In this document: piece after piece, positions 37,965 to 46,017 of the stretch
Numbering within the stretch: the stretch's first letter is position 1
Layout: the number at the start of each line of letters is the position of its first letter
Assembly (NCBI GenBank): GCA_030688615.1
Contig: JAUYIZ010000008.1
Location: forward strand, 1 to 49,841
Direction: 5' to 3'
Length of the DNA: 49,841 nt
Origin: Desulfobacterales bacterium
Lineage (GTDB): Bacteria > Desulfobacterota > Desulfobacteria > Desulfobacterales > JAUYIZ01
The notes under the pieces: model-generated
What the model was told of the DNA's origin: nothing
What the model saw: only the letters and a program-made list of their open reading frames with translations
The model's database searches: none
Translations under genes and position numbers: made by a program

Positions 37965-40370
37965 ATGGAACATAAGATTCAGTTGACGGTAAACGGAGAT
38001 CTCCGTGAAATCAGCGTCACGCCAAGCCAGACGCTTTTAGATGTTCTGCGGGATGAATTCAAGTATTCAAGGACCAAGGAGGGATGCGGCGCCGGCGAGT
38101 GCGGGTCATGTGCCGTCTCCATGGACCGCAAGATGGTCCCATCCTGCCTGGTGCTGGCCGTGGATGCCGACAATAAAATTATCATCACTTCAGAGGCCCT
38201 GACCGACGAGACCGGATTCCATCCGGTCATGGAGGCTTTTATTCACTCGGAAGGCGGCGCCATGCAGGCCAGCGTGGCCCCTCCCGGGACCAAGACCATG
38301 CAGGAGGTCTTCACCTTCTGCCATCTGTGCTGCGGCCATTGCAGCGTCAAGGCCATCGTGGAAGACGGAAGGGTTGTGGATATGGAGCCGGATATGGACA
38401 GCGGCTTTTCCAGCGAACAGTGCCCCCTGAAAAAAGGACGTCATGCCATACCGGAAGTGCTGTACCATCCGGACCGGCTGATCTATCCGCGGAAAAGAAT
38501 CGGCGAGCGAGGCGGGGGGAAATGGGAGAGAATTTCCTGGGAGGAAGCGCTGGACACGATTGCCGGCAAATTCATGGCGCTGAAGGAAAAGTACGGCCCC
38601 ACCGCCCTGGCCTTGGGCCTGGGAGAACCCAAGGGGATGGAATTTGCCTTTGCCCAGAGATTTGCCACCGTTTTCGGCACTCCCAATGTGGTGACGCCCG
38701 GATGGAGCTGCGGGATTCCGGTCGGGCAGGGATCCGCCATGACATATGGCTGGAACTGCGTTCCGGACGACGAAAACCTGCCCGGTCTTGTGGTCCTCTG
38801 GGGCTGCAACCTTGTGCACACCACGGGCGGCATGAGAAGGGAAACACTGGAAGCCGTCCTGAACAACGGCGGCAAACTGATCGTGATCGATCCCCAGAAG
38901 ATCGATATGGCCAGGGTGGCCCACCTGTGGATTAAAATAAGGCCCGGAAGCGACGGCGCTCTGGCCATGGGCGCCTTGAAAGTGATCATCGAGGAAAAAC
39001 TCTATGACGCGGACATCGTTGCCAACCGAACCGTGGGTTTTGAAAAACTGGAACAGCATGTAAAAACCTTTTCCCTTGAGGAGGTCGAACAGGTCACCTG
39101 GGTGCCCAGACGGCAGATCGAGGAATTTGCCAGGCTCTACGCGCAGACCAAACCGGCAGCGATCCAGTGGGGTAACGCGCTGGATCAGCTTGCCAACAGT
39201 TTTCAGAGCGGCCGGGCCATATCCATCATGAGGGGCATCACCGGCAACCTCAACATTCCCGGCGGAGATGTGTTCCTCACCCCGGCGCCGTTTACCAGGC
39301 CCGGGCGCTTCTTTCTGCTGGGCAAATACCCGCGCAAGCCGGAACGCATCCTCGGGGATCGCTTTAAAATGGCCCAGCGTTCCGCTTTTATTCCGCCCCA
39401 TGCCATGATGAAGGCGATTCTGGAAGAAAAACCCTATCCCATCAAGGCGGCCATGTTTATCCTGACCAACCCCCTGGTGAGCTACCCGAATTCCAAAGAA
39501 ACCTATAAAGCGCTGATGAAACTGGATTTCATCGTGGTTTCAGAGCTGTTCATGACGCCCACGGCCGCCCTGGCCGATATCGTGCTTCCGGCAGCCTGGG
39601 GCATGGAGCATGAAGAGGTGGGATACTGGCCGGGATGGTATGAGGAAATGCGCGCGCATCCCAAAATCGTCGACCCGCCCGGAGAATGCTGGCCGGACAC
39701 CAAAATCATCAACGAGCTTGCCAAACGGCTCGGCATGCAGGAAGACTTCTGGGAAGACGATCATGAAGCGCTCGATTACATGCTCAAGCCCAGCGGCATG
39801 ACCTACGAGCAGTTTAAAGCCAAAAGAGCCATTTTCCCCAAACGGGAATACCGCAAACATGATTACCGCACACCGTCCGGTAAAATAGAGATCTACTCCG
39901 AGCAGCTTGATCAGATGGGCTACAGCCCCATGCCCCTTTTCGAAGCGGTCAACCACTTTCCCGAAGCGACGGATCGATTCCCGCTTCTTTTGACCAATGC
40001 CAAAGAGGAAGCCTACATGCTCTCCTCTTACAAGAGTGTCGCGTCCATCCGAACCATGCGGCCGGACCCGGTGGTGGAACTGCATCCGGACATGGCGGAC
40101 CAGCTGGGGCTCAAGGAAGGCGATTGGGTGACCATTGAAACCAAGGAAGGGAAAATCAGGCAAAAACTCTCCCTGAACAAGGAAATCGATCCGCGCGTCG
40201 TCATCGCGGCTTTCGGCTGGTGGTTTCCGGAGGACTCCTCCCGGGCGTTTGGATGGAATAAATCCAATATTAATATGCTGACTCCCAGCGGGCCCGATTA
40301 TGACGTCACTACCGGAGGGTTGGCATTGCGGGGCATCCCCTGCAAGGTTTATCTTGAACAGGCATCGTGA
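37965..40370 (+). CDS. Fusion: XO/CoxS-type [2Fe-2S] domain + DMSO-reductase-family molybdopterin oxidoreductase (module B)
   Basis: KEGCGAGECGSCAVSMDRKMVPSCL; CHLCCGHC...QCPLKKGR; Mo-bisPGD domain and C-terminal dinucleotide-binding domain. Confidence 0.93.
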   Translation: MEHKIQLTVNGDLREISVTPSQTLLDVLRDEFKYSRTKEGCGAGECGSCAVSMDRKMVPSCLVLAVDADNKIIITSEALTDETGFHPVMEAFIHSEGGAMQASVAPPGTKTMQEVFTFCHLCCGHCSVKAIVEDGRVVDMEPDMDSGFSSEQCPLKKGRHAIPEVLYHPDRLIYPRKRIGERGGGKWERISWEEALDTIAGKFMALKEKYGPTALALGLGEPKGMEFAFAQRFATVFGTPNVVTPGWSCGIPVGQGSAMTYGWNCVPDDENLPGLVVLWGCNLVHTTGGMRRETLEAVLNNGGKLIVIDPQKIDMARVAHLWIKIRPGSDGALAMGALKVIIEEKLYDADIVANRTVGFEKLEQHVKTFSLEEVEQVTWVPRRQIEEFARLYAQTKPAAIQWGNALDQLANSFQSGRAISIMRGITGNLNIPGGDVFLTPAPFTRPGRFFLLGKYPRKPERILGDRFKMAQRSAFIPPHAMMKAILEEKPYPIKAAMFILTNPLVSYPNSKETYKALMKLDFIVVSELFMTPTAALADIVLPAAWGMEHEEVGYWPGWYEEMRAHPKIVDPPGECWPDTKIINELAKRLGMQEDFWEDDHEALDYMLKPSGMTYEQFKAKRAIFPKREYRKHDYRTPSGKIEIYSEQLDQMGYSPMPLFEAVNHFPEATDRFPLLLTNAKEEAYMLSSYKSVASIRTMRPDPVVELHPDMADQLGLKEGDWVTIETKEGKIRQKLSLNKEIDPRVVIAAFGWWFPEDSSRAFGWNKSNINMLTPSGPDYDVTTGGLALRGIPCKVYLEQAS

Positions 40371-40382
40371 AAGGAGACGAAG

Positions 40383-41825
40383 ATGGCATACGCGGATTTA
40401 AGAGAATATATGCATCAGCTCGAAGCGCAGGGGCAACTGACGCGGATTCAGGCGCAAGTGGACTGGAATCTGGAACTGGGCGCCATCATGCGGCGCGCCA
40501 ACGATTTAAGGCAGCCTGCGCTTCTCTTTGAAAACATCAAGGGCTATTCACCGGATTACCCGGTCCTGGCCAACCTGACCGGCGCCACAAAACCAAACCC
40601 CTACGGCCGGCTCTGCATCGCCCTGGATCTTCCCGTGGACACGCCGCCCCTGAAGATTATCGACGAGCTGGTCCAAAGGTTTTCAGCGCCCATCAAACCT
40701 GTCCGGGTGAAAACGGGCCCATGCAAAGAAAATATCTTCCATGGTGACGATGTGGATCTCTTGAAATTTCCCGTCCCCCATCTGCGGGAGCTCGACGGCG
40801 GCCGGTATATGGGCACCTGGCACACGGACATCAACCGGGACCCTGATTCGGGGTGGGTAAACTGGGGAATGTACCGGCATATGCTCATCGACAGGCAAAC
40901 CCTTGCATGGATGGCCAATCCGGGTCAGCATGGACCCGGCATCTACTATCAGAAATATGAAGCCAGAGGGGAGAAAATGCCCATCGCTGTGGTGATCGGC
41001 ACCGACCCCGCCTGCGCCCTGGCATCCATATCCCTGGTCACGCCCTACATCAATGAGGTGGAGATCGCCGGCGGACTCAGGAAAAAGCCGGTGGAACTGA
41101 TCCAGTGTGAGACCAGTGATCTTGAAGTTCCCGCCACGGCCGAGATTGTCCTGGAGGGTGAAGTGCTTCCGGATGACAGGCAGCCGGAAGGGCCTTTTGG
41201 CGAATACACCGGGTATTGTTCCAGCGACAGATCGCCGCGCAACGTGATTCATATCAAATGTATCACCCATCGGAACCAACCCGTACTGACCGTTTCCAGT
41301 CCCGGCAAACCCCTGGATGACTCGACCTATGTTTATGCCCTTTTCGGCAGCGCGGCCTTGAGCATGGAGCTAAAAAAGCTGGGACTTCCCTTTAAATCCA
41401 TCTGTTTGAGCTCATCCATGATGGCCGTTATCGTCTCAACATCCGAAACCTACCCGGGATATGTCCATACGCTCTCTTCGGCCATCTGGGGGACCAAAAC
41501 GGGCGTCTATCGCCCGGTGATCGTCGTGGTCGGTGAAGACGTGGACGTGACCAATATGGATGAGGTCATGTGGGCCCTGACCACCCGGGTGCATCCGGTG
41601 CGGGATATCCATGTCAAAAAACGGGCCCCCAGTCATGCCATCTTCCCTTTTATTTCACCGGAAGAAAGGAAAAACCTCACCGGGGCGGCGGTCTGCTATG
41701 ATGCGACGTTTCCCTTTGAATGGAAAGAAAATAAACCCAAGGTGGTTGATTTTCAGCATGCCTGGCCCGAGGAAATCCAGCGACTGGTCATGAAAAGGTG
41801 GAGCGAATACGGATTCAAGGGTTAG
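40383..41825 (+). CDS. UbiD-family decarboxylase (copy 5, module B)
   Basis: NWGMYRHMLIDRQT, PEGPFGEYTGYCSS, VGEDVDVTNMDEVMWAL. Confidence 0.93.
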   Translation: MAYADLREYMHQLEAQGQLTRIQAQVDWNLELGAIMRRANDLRQPALLFENIKGYSPDYPVLANLTGATKPNPYGRLCIALDLPVDTPPLKIIDELVQRFSAPIKPVRVKTGPCKENIFHGDDVDLLKFPVPHLRELDGGRYMGTWHTDINRDPDSGWVNWGMYRHMLIDRQTLAWMANPGQHGPGIYYQKYEARGEKMPIAVVIGTDPACALASISLVTPYINEVEIAGGLRKKPVELIQCETSDLEVPATAEIVLEGEVLPDDRQPEGPFGEYTGYCSSDRSPRNVIHIKCITHRNQPVLTVSSPGKPLDDSTYVYALFGSAALSMELKKLGLPFKSICLSSSMMAVIVSTSETYPGYVHTLSSAIWGTKTGVYRPVIVVVGEDVDVTNMDEVMWALTTRVHPVRDIHVKKRAPSHAIFPFISPEERKNLTGAAVCYDATFPFEWKENKPKVVDFQHAWPEEIQRLVMKRWSEYGFKG

Positions 41826-41886
41826 AGCGGTCAAGGGTTGATACGATAGCCCTGGCCCCCCTCGGTGAGTTGAACCGCCGGAATCC

Positions 41887-41963
41887 TCATTCAATCAAAA
41901 TTAACGGCTGCCCCTCGTTGGCAATCAAAAAGTCCACCTTCTGCTGTTCTTTGTTCTTGATAG
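41887..41963 (-). pseudogene. C-terminal remnant of a DUF4143-type AAA ATPase
   Basis: Minus-strand reading IKNKEQQKVDFLIANEGQPLILIE*, resembling the DUF4143 KxxxEVDFLV..xGxPxxLVE tail. Confidence 0.5.
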
Positions 41964-41964
41964 G

Positions 41965-42615
41965 TTAAGTTACATCTCTTGATATCCATACAACTTTTCC
42001 GATAATACGAAAACTGTCCATCTCATTCCGGCTCAGATAAACAGGTTCATAGTCTTTATTGTCGCTTCTGAGAACAATTTTGCCCGGATGCTTCTCAATT
42101 CGTTTTACCATAATTGTATCGTCAATCCCCACGGCATATATTGATCCTGCCAGTATATCTTTTTGGGATGTATCAATCATGACTGTATCCCCATGTTTTA
42201 GTTCGGGTTCCATGCTGGTTCCATGAATATCGATAAGAATCATATGCGAAGCCGACCCTTTATGATTGAGCCAGTCAGTTTTGAACATCCAGTAATCACG
42301 TACAGTTTCATTAACTTCAAATGATCCGTCACCGGCACAGAGCCTGGCTTTTACATATGGGGCAGTCTTATATTTCGGAAAGACGACGCTGCCATCCCTT
42401 TCCGCGATAAGCATCTTCCCCTTGCCGGATTCAATCCAGTCCGGATTTATGCCGTATTTCCGGTAAAGTTCCAGTATCCACTTTTCAGGAACAGTTCCTT
42501 TCTTTTTTGCCTGGGTAATTCCGGCCCGGTTGACCCCAAGAAGAATTGCAAGCTTGTTTTGGGATGATATTTGAAGCGCTTCAAAAGCACGCCGGATAAA
42601 GATGTCAAATTTCAT
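41965..42615 (-). CDS. Phage CI/LexA-like repressor with N-terminal HTH and S24 peptidase domain
   Basis: LAILLGVNRAGITQAKKKGTVPEKWILELYRKYGINPDWIESGKG; GTSMEPELKHGDTVMID. Confidence 0.88.
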   Translation of the reverse strand: MKFDIFIRRAFEALQISSQNKLAILLGVNRAGITQAKKKGTVPEKWILELYRKYGINPDWIESGKGKMLIAERDGSVVFPKYKTAPYVKARLCAGDGSFEVNETVRDYWMFKTDWLNHKGSASHMILIDIHGTSMEPELKHGDTVMIDTSQKDILAGSIYAVGIDDTIMVKRIEKHPGKIVLRSDNKDYEPVYLSRNEMDSFRIIGKVVWISRDVT

Positions 42616-42653
42616 AACTCATCTCCCCTATCTGAGCTGATCACTATTGAATG

Positions 42654-43055
42654 TTAATTATTAATTACAGGCCGACAGTCAGACCGGCAAACCATATCAG
42701 TCCCCCACATGATATCCAAAACAAGCTTGACTTCATCTTTTGTAAGTACTGTGGGCAGGTTTTTAGATCTTTTGCCCCTTTCCATTTTCCCGAAGTCCCC
42801 CAACTGCCTGTTTAAAATCTGTTTATAAAGAAAAACAATTGCATTAAGCGCCTGGTTCTGGGTGCTTGCGGAAACATTTCGCTTTACCGCAAGGTATGAT
42901 ATGTATTGTGAAATCTCGCTCTCTCCCATATCTTTGGGATGTTTTTTCCCATGAAAAAGGATAAATCTTTTTATCCATTCGGTATATGCCTGTTCCGTAC
43001 GAATTGAATAGTGCCTTTTCCTGATGACGTTACGGACCTGATCCAATAGTCTCAC
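42654..43055 (-). pseudogene. intI (truncated): Truncated integron integrase (IntI N-terminal SAM-like domain only)
   Basis: LLDQVRNVIRKRHYSIRTEQAYTEWIKRFILFHGKKHPKDMGESEISQYISYLAVKRNVSASTQNQALNAIVFLYKQIL...LPTVLTKDEV; catalytic domain absent. Confidence 0.88.
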
Positions 43056-43285
43056 GATTCACTCCTTATATGGGCCATTATAATGTTGACAATTTGCCGG
43101 TAATATGCAAAATAAAAAATTACCATTTATTAGACAATCTTTTATGATTCATAAGATAAACATAATTGATTCTAAAATGCAACATCTTTTTTTCCTTTTG
43201 CCGTCTTTTCCAAAGCCATATAAGCTTTAATCGTATTATTTTCTTTGTAATTTTAAAAGGTTATAAATTTTTCAAAAAAAGTGAT

Positions 43286-43443
43286 ATGCGGCTAAAAAGC
43301 CTCGTATTGGAAATATGCGGCTTTTTAGCCGTATTTCACATTTCAATATGAAACAACTGTTTACCCTAAGGCATTGTATTATTGATAATTATTGATTTTA
43401 CGGCGACAAAAAGCCGTAATTAATTGCGGCTTTTTAGCCGTAT
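43286..43443. repeat. Iterated palindromic motif GCGGCTTTTTAGCCGTAT
   Basis: Exact 19-bp direct repeats tgcggctttttagccgtat at 43316-43334 and 43425-43443 plus inverted partial copies near 43286 and 43407. Confidence 0.8.
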
Positions 43444-43471
43444 ACTCTAATGTTCGGCAGAGGAATAATTC

Positions 43472-44140
43472 ATGACCACACTACCAATTATCTTCAGAGA
43501 CGGGCATCTATTCGTTGAGAGTGACGGGTGGCTGTGGCTGTTTGACACAGGTGCACCGGCAAGCTTTGGCGAGTCAAATAAAATTACACTTGATGCTCAG
43601 TGCTTCCGGTTGAGTAATGGCTACATGGGACTGTCAGCCTCAACGCTTTCGCAGTTCACCGGAGTTGAATGTCGCGGACTTATTGGTGCTGATATTCTTG
43701 GCAAGTTTGATCACCTTCTTGACGTTCCCAGCGGTACGGTCACCATTTCAACAGGCGATTTGGAACATACCGGCAAGACATTACCCTTATCTGAGTTCAT
43801 GGGCATTCCGATTCTCACAGCGCGAATTGCCAGTAGCGATTATCGGATGTTCTTCGATACAGGCGCACAGATTTCCTATTTCCAAGAGGACACCATCACT
43901 GACTTTCCATCTGCCGGCACCATTACCGATTTCTACCCTGGTATTGGCCAGTTCCAGACCGACACGCACCAGCTTCAAGTTGGACTGGGCGACTGTGCCT
44001 TCACACTCCGCTGCGGCACACTTCCGGGCTTGCTTGGTGCAACGCTCATGATGGCGGGTACGTCAGGAATTATTGGCAACCAGATAATGGAGAATCGGGT
44101 CATCGGCTATTTCCCACGGAGAAATGTACTGTGCCTGTGA
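43472..44140 (+). CDS. Retropepsin-like aspartyl protease-fold protein (two DTGA motifs)
   Basis: WLFDTGAPAS and MFFDTGAQIS. Confidence 0.7.
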   Translation: MTTLPIIFRDGHLFVESDGWLWLFDTGAPASFGESNKITLDAQCFRLSNGYMGLSASTLSQFTGVECRGLIGADILGKFDHLLDVPSGTVTISTGDLEHTGKTLPLSEFMGIPILTARIASSDYRMFFDTGAQISYFQEDTITDFPSAGTITDFYPGIGQFQTDTHQLQVGLGDCAFTLRCGTLPGLLGATLMMAGTSGIIGNQIMENRVIGYFPRRNVLCL

Positions 44141-44907
44141 ACCGCAATCCGCATTCTTCATGGGCAGAAGTTTACGATCTTGCCTACGATCGATCCTGGG
44201 GTGAGTTTTATAACAGATTGACCGTTGCAACAATCAAAGTGATAACGGACAGAATCCGCCCCGGCGGGAGCATTGTTGACTTTGGCGCGGGAACAGGTCG
44301 CCTTTCAATTCCACTTGCAGACAAGAGTTTTGAGGTTACCGCCGTTGACCCTTGCTGTGAGATGCTCTGTCAATTGAAGCAGAAAAAACGGGAAGGGATG
44401 AAGTTACGCACAGTCTGCTCAAAGATGCAAGACTTCAAGGAGAGCAATTTTGATTTTGCCCTTTGTGTTTTTACCGTCTTGCTCTATTTGCTGGATGAAG
44501 AATCTCTGAAGAAAGCCCTTTCGGCAGCGCATGGCGCCTTGAAACCTGACGGCATGCTACTTATTGATATTCCATCCAGAAGGATATTTCAGGATTACTC
44601 AAGAAAGGATGATTTGATTGAGCGTTTTGTTTCTGTGATTGAAGAGAATGGGGACATCTACCGCTACCAAGAAAAATTGAAAGTGAGTGGGCCTATCGGC
44701 GAGGAATCAACATATTCGGATGAATTCAAGATTAGGTACTGGCCATCGGAGTATGTGAGCAACACTTTGGTGACAACCGGATTTATCCTTGAAGCTGATT
44801 TGACGGATCACTTCTCTGGTACCGGGTCGCATTACTGGATAATGAAGAAAGCCGAACAAAGCGCTGCACCGGACGGCAATTCCGCTGCGCTCCATTGCCG
44901 CCGGTGA
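44131..44907 (+). CDS. SAM-dependent methyltransferase (class I)
   Basis: GGSIVDFGAGTGRLSIPLADKSFEVTAVDPCCEML; FDFALCVFTVLLYLLDEESL. Confidence 0.9.
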   Translation: MPVNRNPHSSWAEVYDLAYDRSWGEFYNRLTVATIKVITDRIRPGGSIVDFGAGTGRLSIPLADKSFEVTAVDPCCEMLCQLKQKKREGMKLRTVCSKMQDFKESNFDFALCVFTVLLYLLDEESLKKALSAAHGALKPDGMLLIDIPSRRIFQDYSRKDDLIERFVSVIEENGDIYRYQEKLKVSGPIGEESTYSDEFKIRYWPSEYVSNTLVTTGFILEADLTDHFSGTGSHYWIMKKAEQSAAPDGNSAALHCRR

Positions 44908-44922
44908 GCTTTAGCGTTCGGC
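44851..44922 (+). repeat. attC: Integron attC site 1 (72 bp)
   Basis: GCCGAAC ... CCGGACGGCAATtccgctgcgctccATTGCCGCCGG ... GTTCGGC; extrahelical G in L'' arm. Confidence 0.9.
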
Positions 44923-44982
44923 TCCTATTGCCAAAATAGTCCTTACGTCGTATCTTAACGGATGAATTAAGGAAGATAACCA

Positions 44983-45270
44983 CTGAGAATTACAGACATC
45001 ATATGGAAAGAACGATTTGTCGAGAAGCTATCAAGCAAACACGGCGTTTCCATCTCGGAAGTTGAGGAAGTGTTCTTTTCGAATCCGGTTGTTCGGAGGC
45101 TGGCGAAAGGTCGTGTAAGGGGCGAGGATCTCTACTCGGCTCTGTCGCAAATCCATAGTGGCCGCTATTTGATTGTTTTCTTCATCAAGAAGAAGCACGG
45201 CATAATGTTGCCAATTTCGGCGCGAGACATGGACCAGTCTGAGAGGAAATATTATGAAAAAAACAAATAA
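44983..45270 (+). CDS. BrnT-like toxin (type II TA); possible CTG start
   Basis: LRITDIIWKERFVEKLSSKHGVSISEVEEVFFSNPVVRRLAKGRVRGEDLYSALSQIHSGRYLIVFFIKKKHGIMLPISARDMDQSERKYYEKNK; in-frame stop at 44977, SD ggaag before CTG. Confidence 0.75.
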   Translation: MRITDIIWKERFVEKLSSKHGVSISEVEEVFFSNPVVRRLAKGRVRGEDLYSALSQIHSGRYLIVFFIKKKHGIMLPISARDMDQSERKYYEKNK

Positions 45271-45523
45271 CATCATTGATTCACTGCCTGAAGAGTTTTC
45301 CTCCGATGAGGAGGCTGCTGAATTCTGGGATACTCATAGTATCACTGACTATGAAGAATTTCTGGAGCCAGCAGACTTAGAATTTAACCTTAAAAGGCGA
45401 CATTTCGAGATTGAGGTAGACGAAGAGAGCTTCAGAGCTTTACGTGCCAGTGCTAAGAAACAGCAAAAACCCGTAAAACATCTCGCCAGTGAAGTTCTTA
45501 AGGAGAAGTTAAGGGTTCTTTGA
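45254..45523 (+). CDS. CopG/BrnA-like antitoxin
   Basis: LPEEFSSDEEAAEFWDTHSITDYEEFLEPADLEFNLKRR; overlaps toxin 3' end. Confidence 0.82.
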   Translation: MKKTNNIIDSLPEEFSSDEEAAEFWDTHSITDYEEFLEPADLEFNLKRRHFEIEVDEESFRALRASAKKQQKPVKHLASEVLKEKLRVL

Positions 45524-45537
45524 GCAGTAACACAAAA

Positions 45538-45657
45538 GCCGAACCTGTCAGTTCACCCGACCACCGGGTAGCGCGGCTTTTGCTTTTTGTCACTGCCTGG
45601 ATAACGTGCCTTTAACATGGCCTATTCACCCGGTGGCCGGTGACTTTTTCGTTATAA
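45538..45657 (+). repeat. attC: Integron attC site 2 (120 bp)
   Basis: R'' GCCGAAC; arms GTTCACCCGACCACCGGGT / ACCCGGTGGCCGGTGAC with unpaired bases; R' GTTATAA. Confidence 0.78.
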
Positions 45658-45727
45658 CCAAGAGAAACTGACTGCATTTCACATTTAACGCTTGACGTTA
45701 TTATCGCAATGCGTTATTATCATTTTC

Positions 45728-46009
45728 ATGATAAAATCTTTCCGAGATAAAGAGACAGAAAAAATATTTAACAGACTACTTTCAAGCAAATTACCGCAAA
45801 ATATTCAACCTATTGCACGCAAGAGGCTGTTAGTTCTTGATGCTTCACCGGAATTAAATGATTTACGAATTCCACCGGGTAATCGATTGGAGGCGTTGAA
45901 AGGCAAACGGAAAGGCCAATATAGCATACGCATAAATGACCAATGGCGGATTTGTTTTAAATGGAGCGATGGTGATGCGTATAATGTTGAAATCACAGAT
46001 TATCATTAG
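45728..46009 (+). CDS. higB: HigB/RelE-family toxin
   Basis: MIKSFRDKETEKIFNRLLSSKLP...LEALKGKRKGQYSIRINDQWRICFKW. Confidence 0.92.
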   Translation: MIKSFRDKETEKIFNRLLSSKLPQNIQPIARKRLLVLDASPELNDLRIPPGNRLEALKGKRKGQYSIRINDQWRICFKWSDGDAYNVEITDYH

Positions 46010-46017
46010 GAGACCAT

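Larger units (their letters stand above)
43453..44916 (+). mobile_element. Integron gene cassette 1
   Basis: 5' G^TTCGGC at 43452; attC with R'' GCCGAAC at its 3' end. Confidence 0.82.
44917..45651 (+). mobile_element. Integron gene cassette 2 (toxin-antitoxin)
   Basis: Bounded by G^TTCGGC (44916) and G^TTATAA (45651). Confidence 0.8.

Noticed and set aside
38190-39401. 403-aa minus-strand ORF opposite the module B Fe-S/Mo fusion; similar ones at 8547-9377, 9993-10943, 19440-20411
   Set aside because: Antisense reading of well-supported CDSs; a matching shadow appears opposite the paralogue, as expected from codon bias
43286-43443. CRISPR-like repeats
   Set aside because: Only two exact copies with partial inverted copies and no regular spacers or cas genes; better seen as palindromes near the integron recombination site
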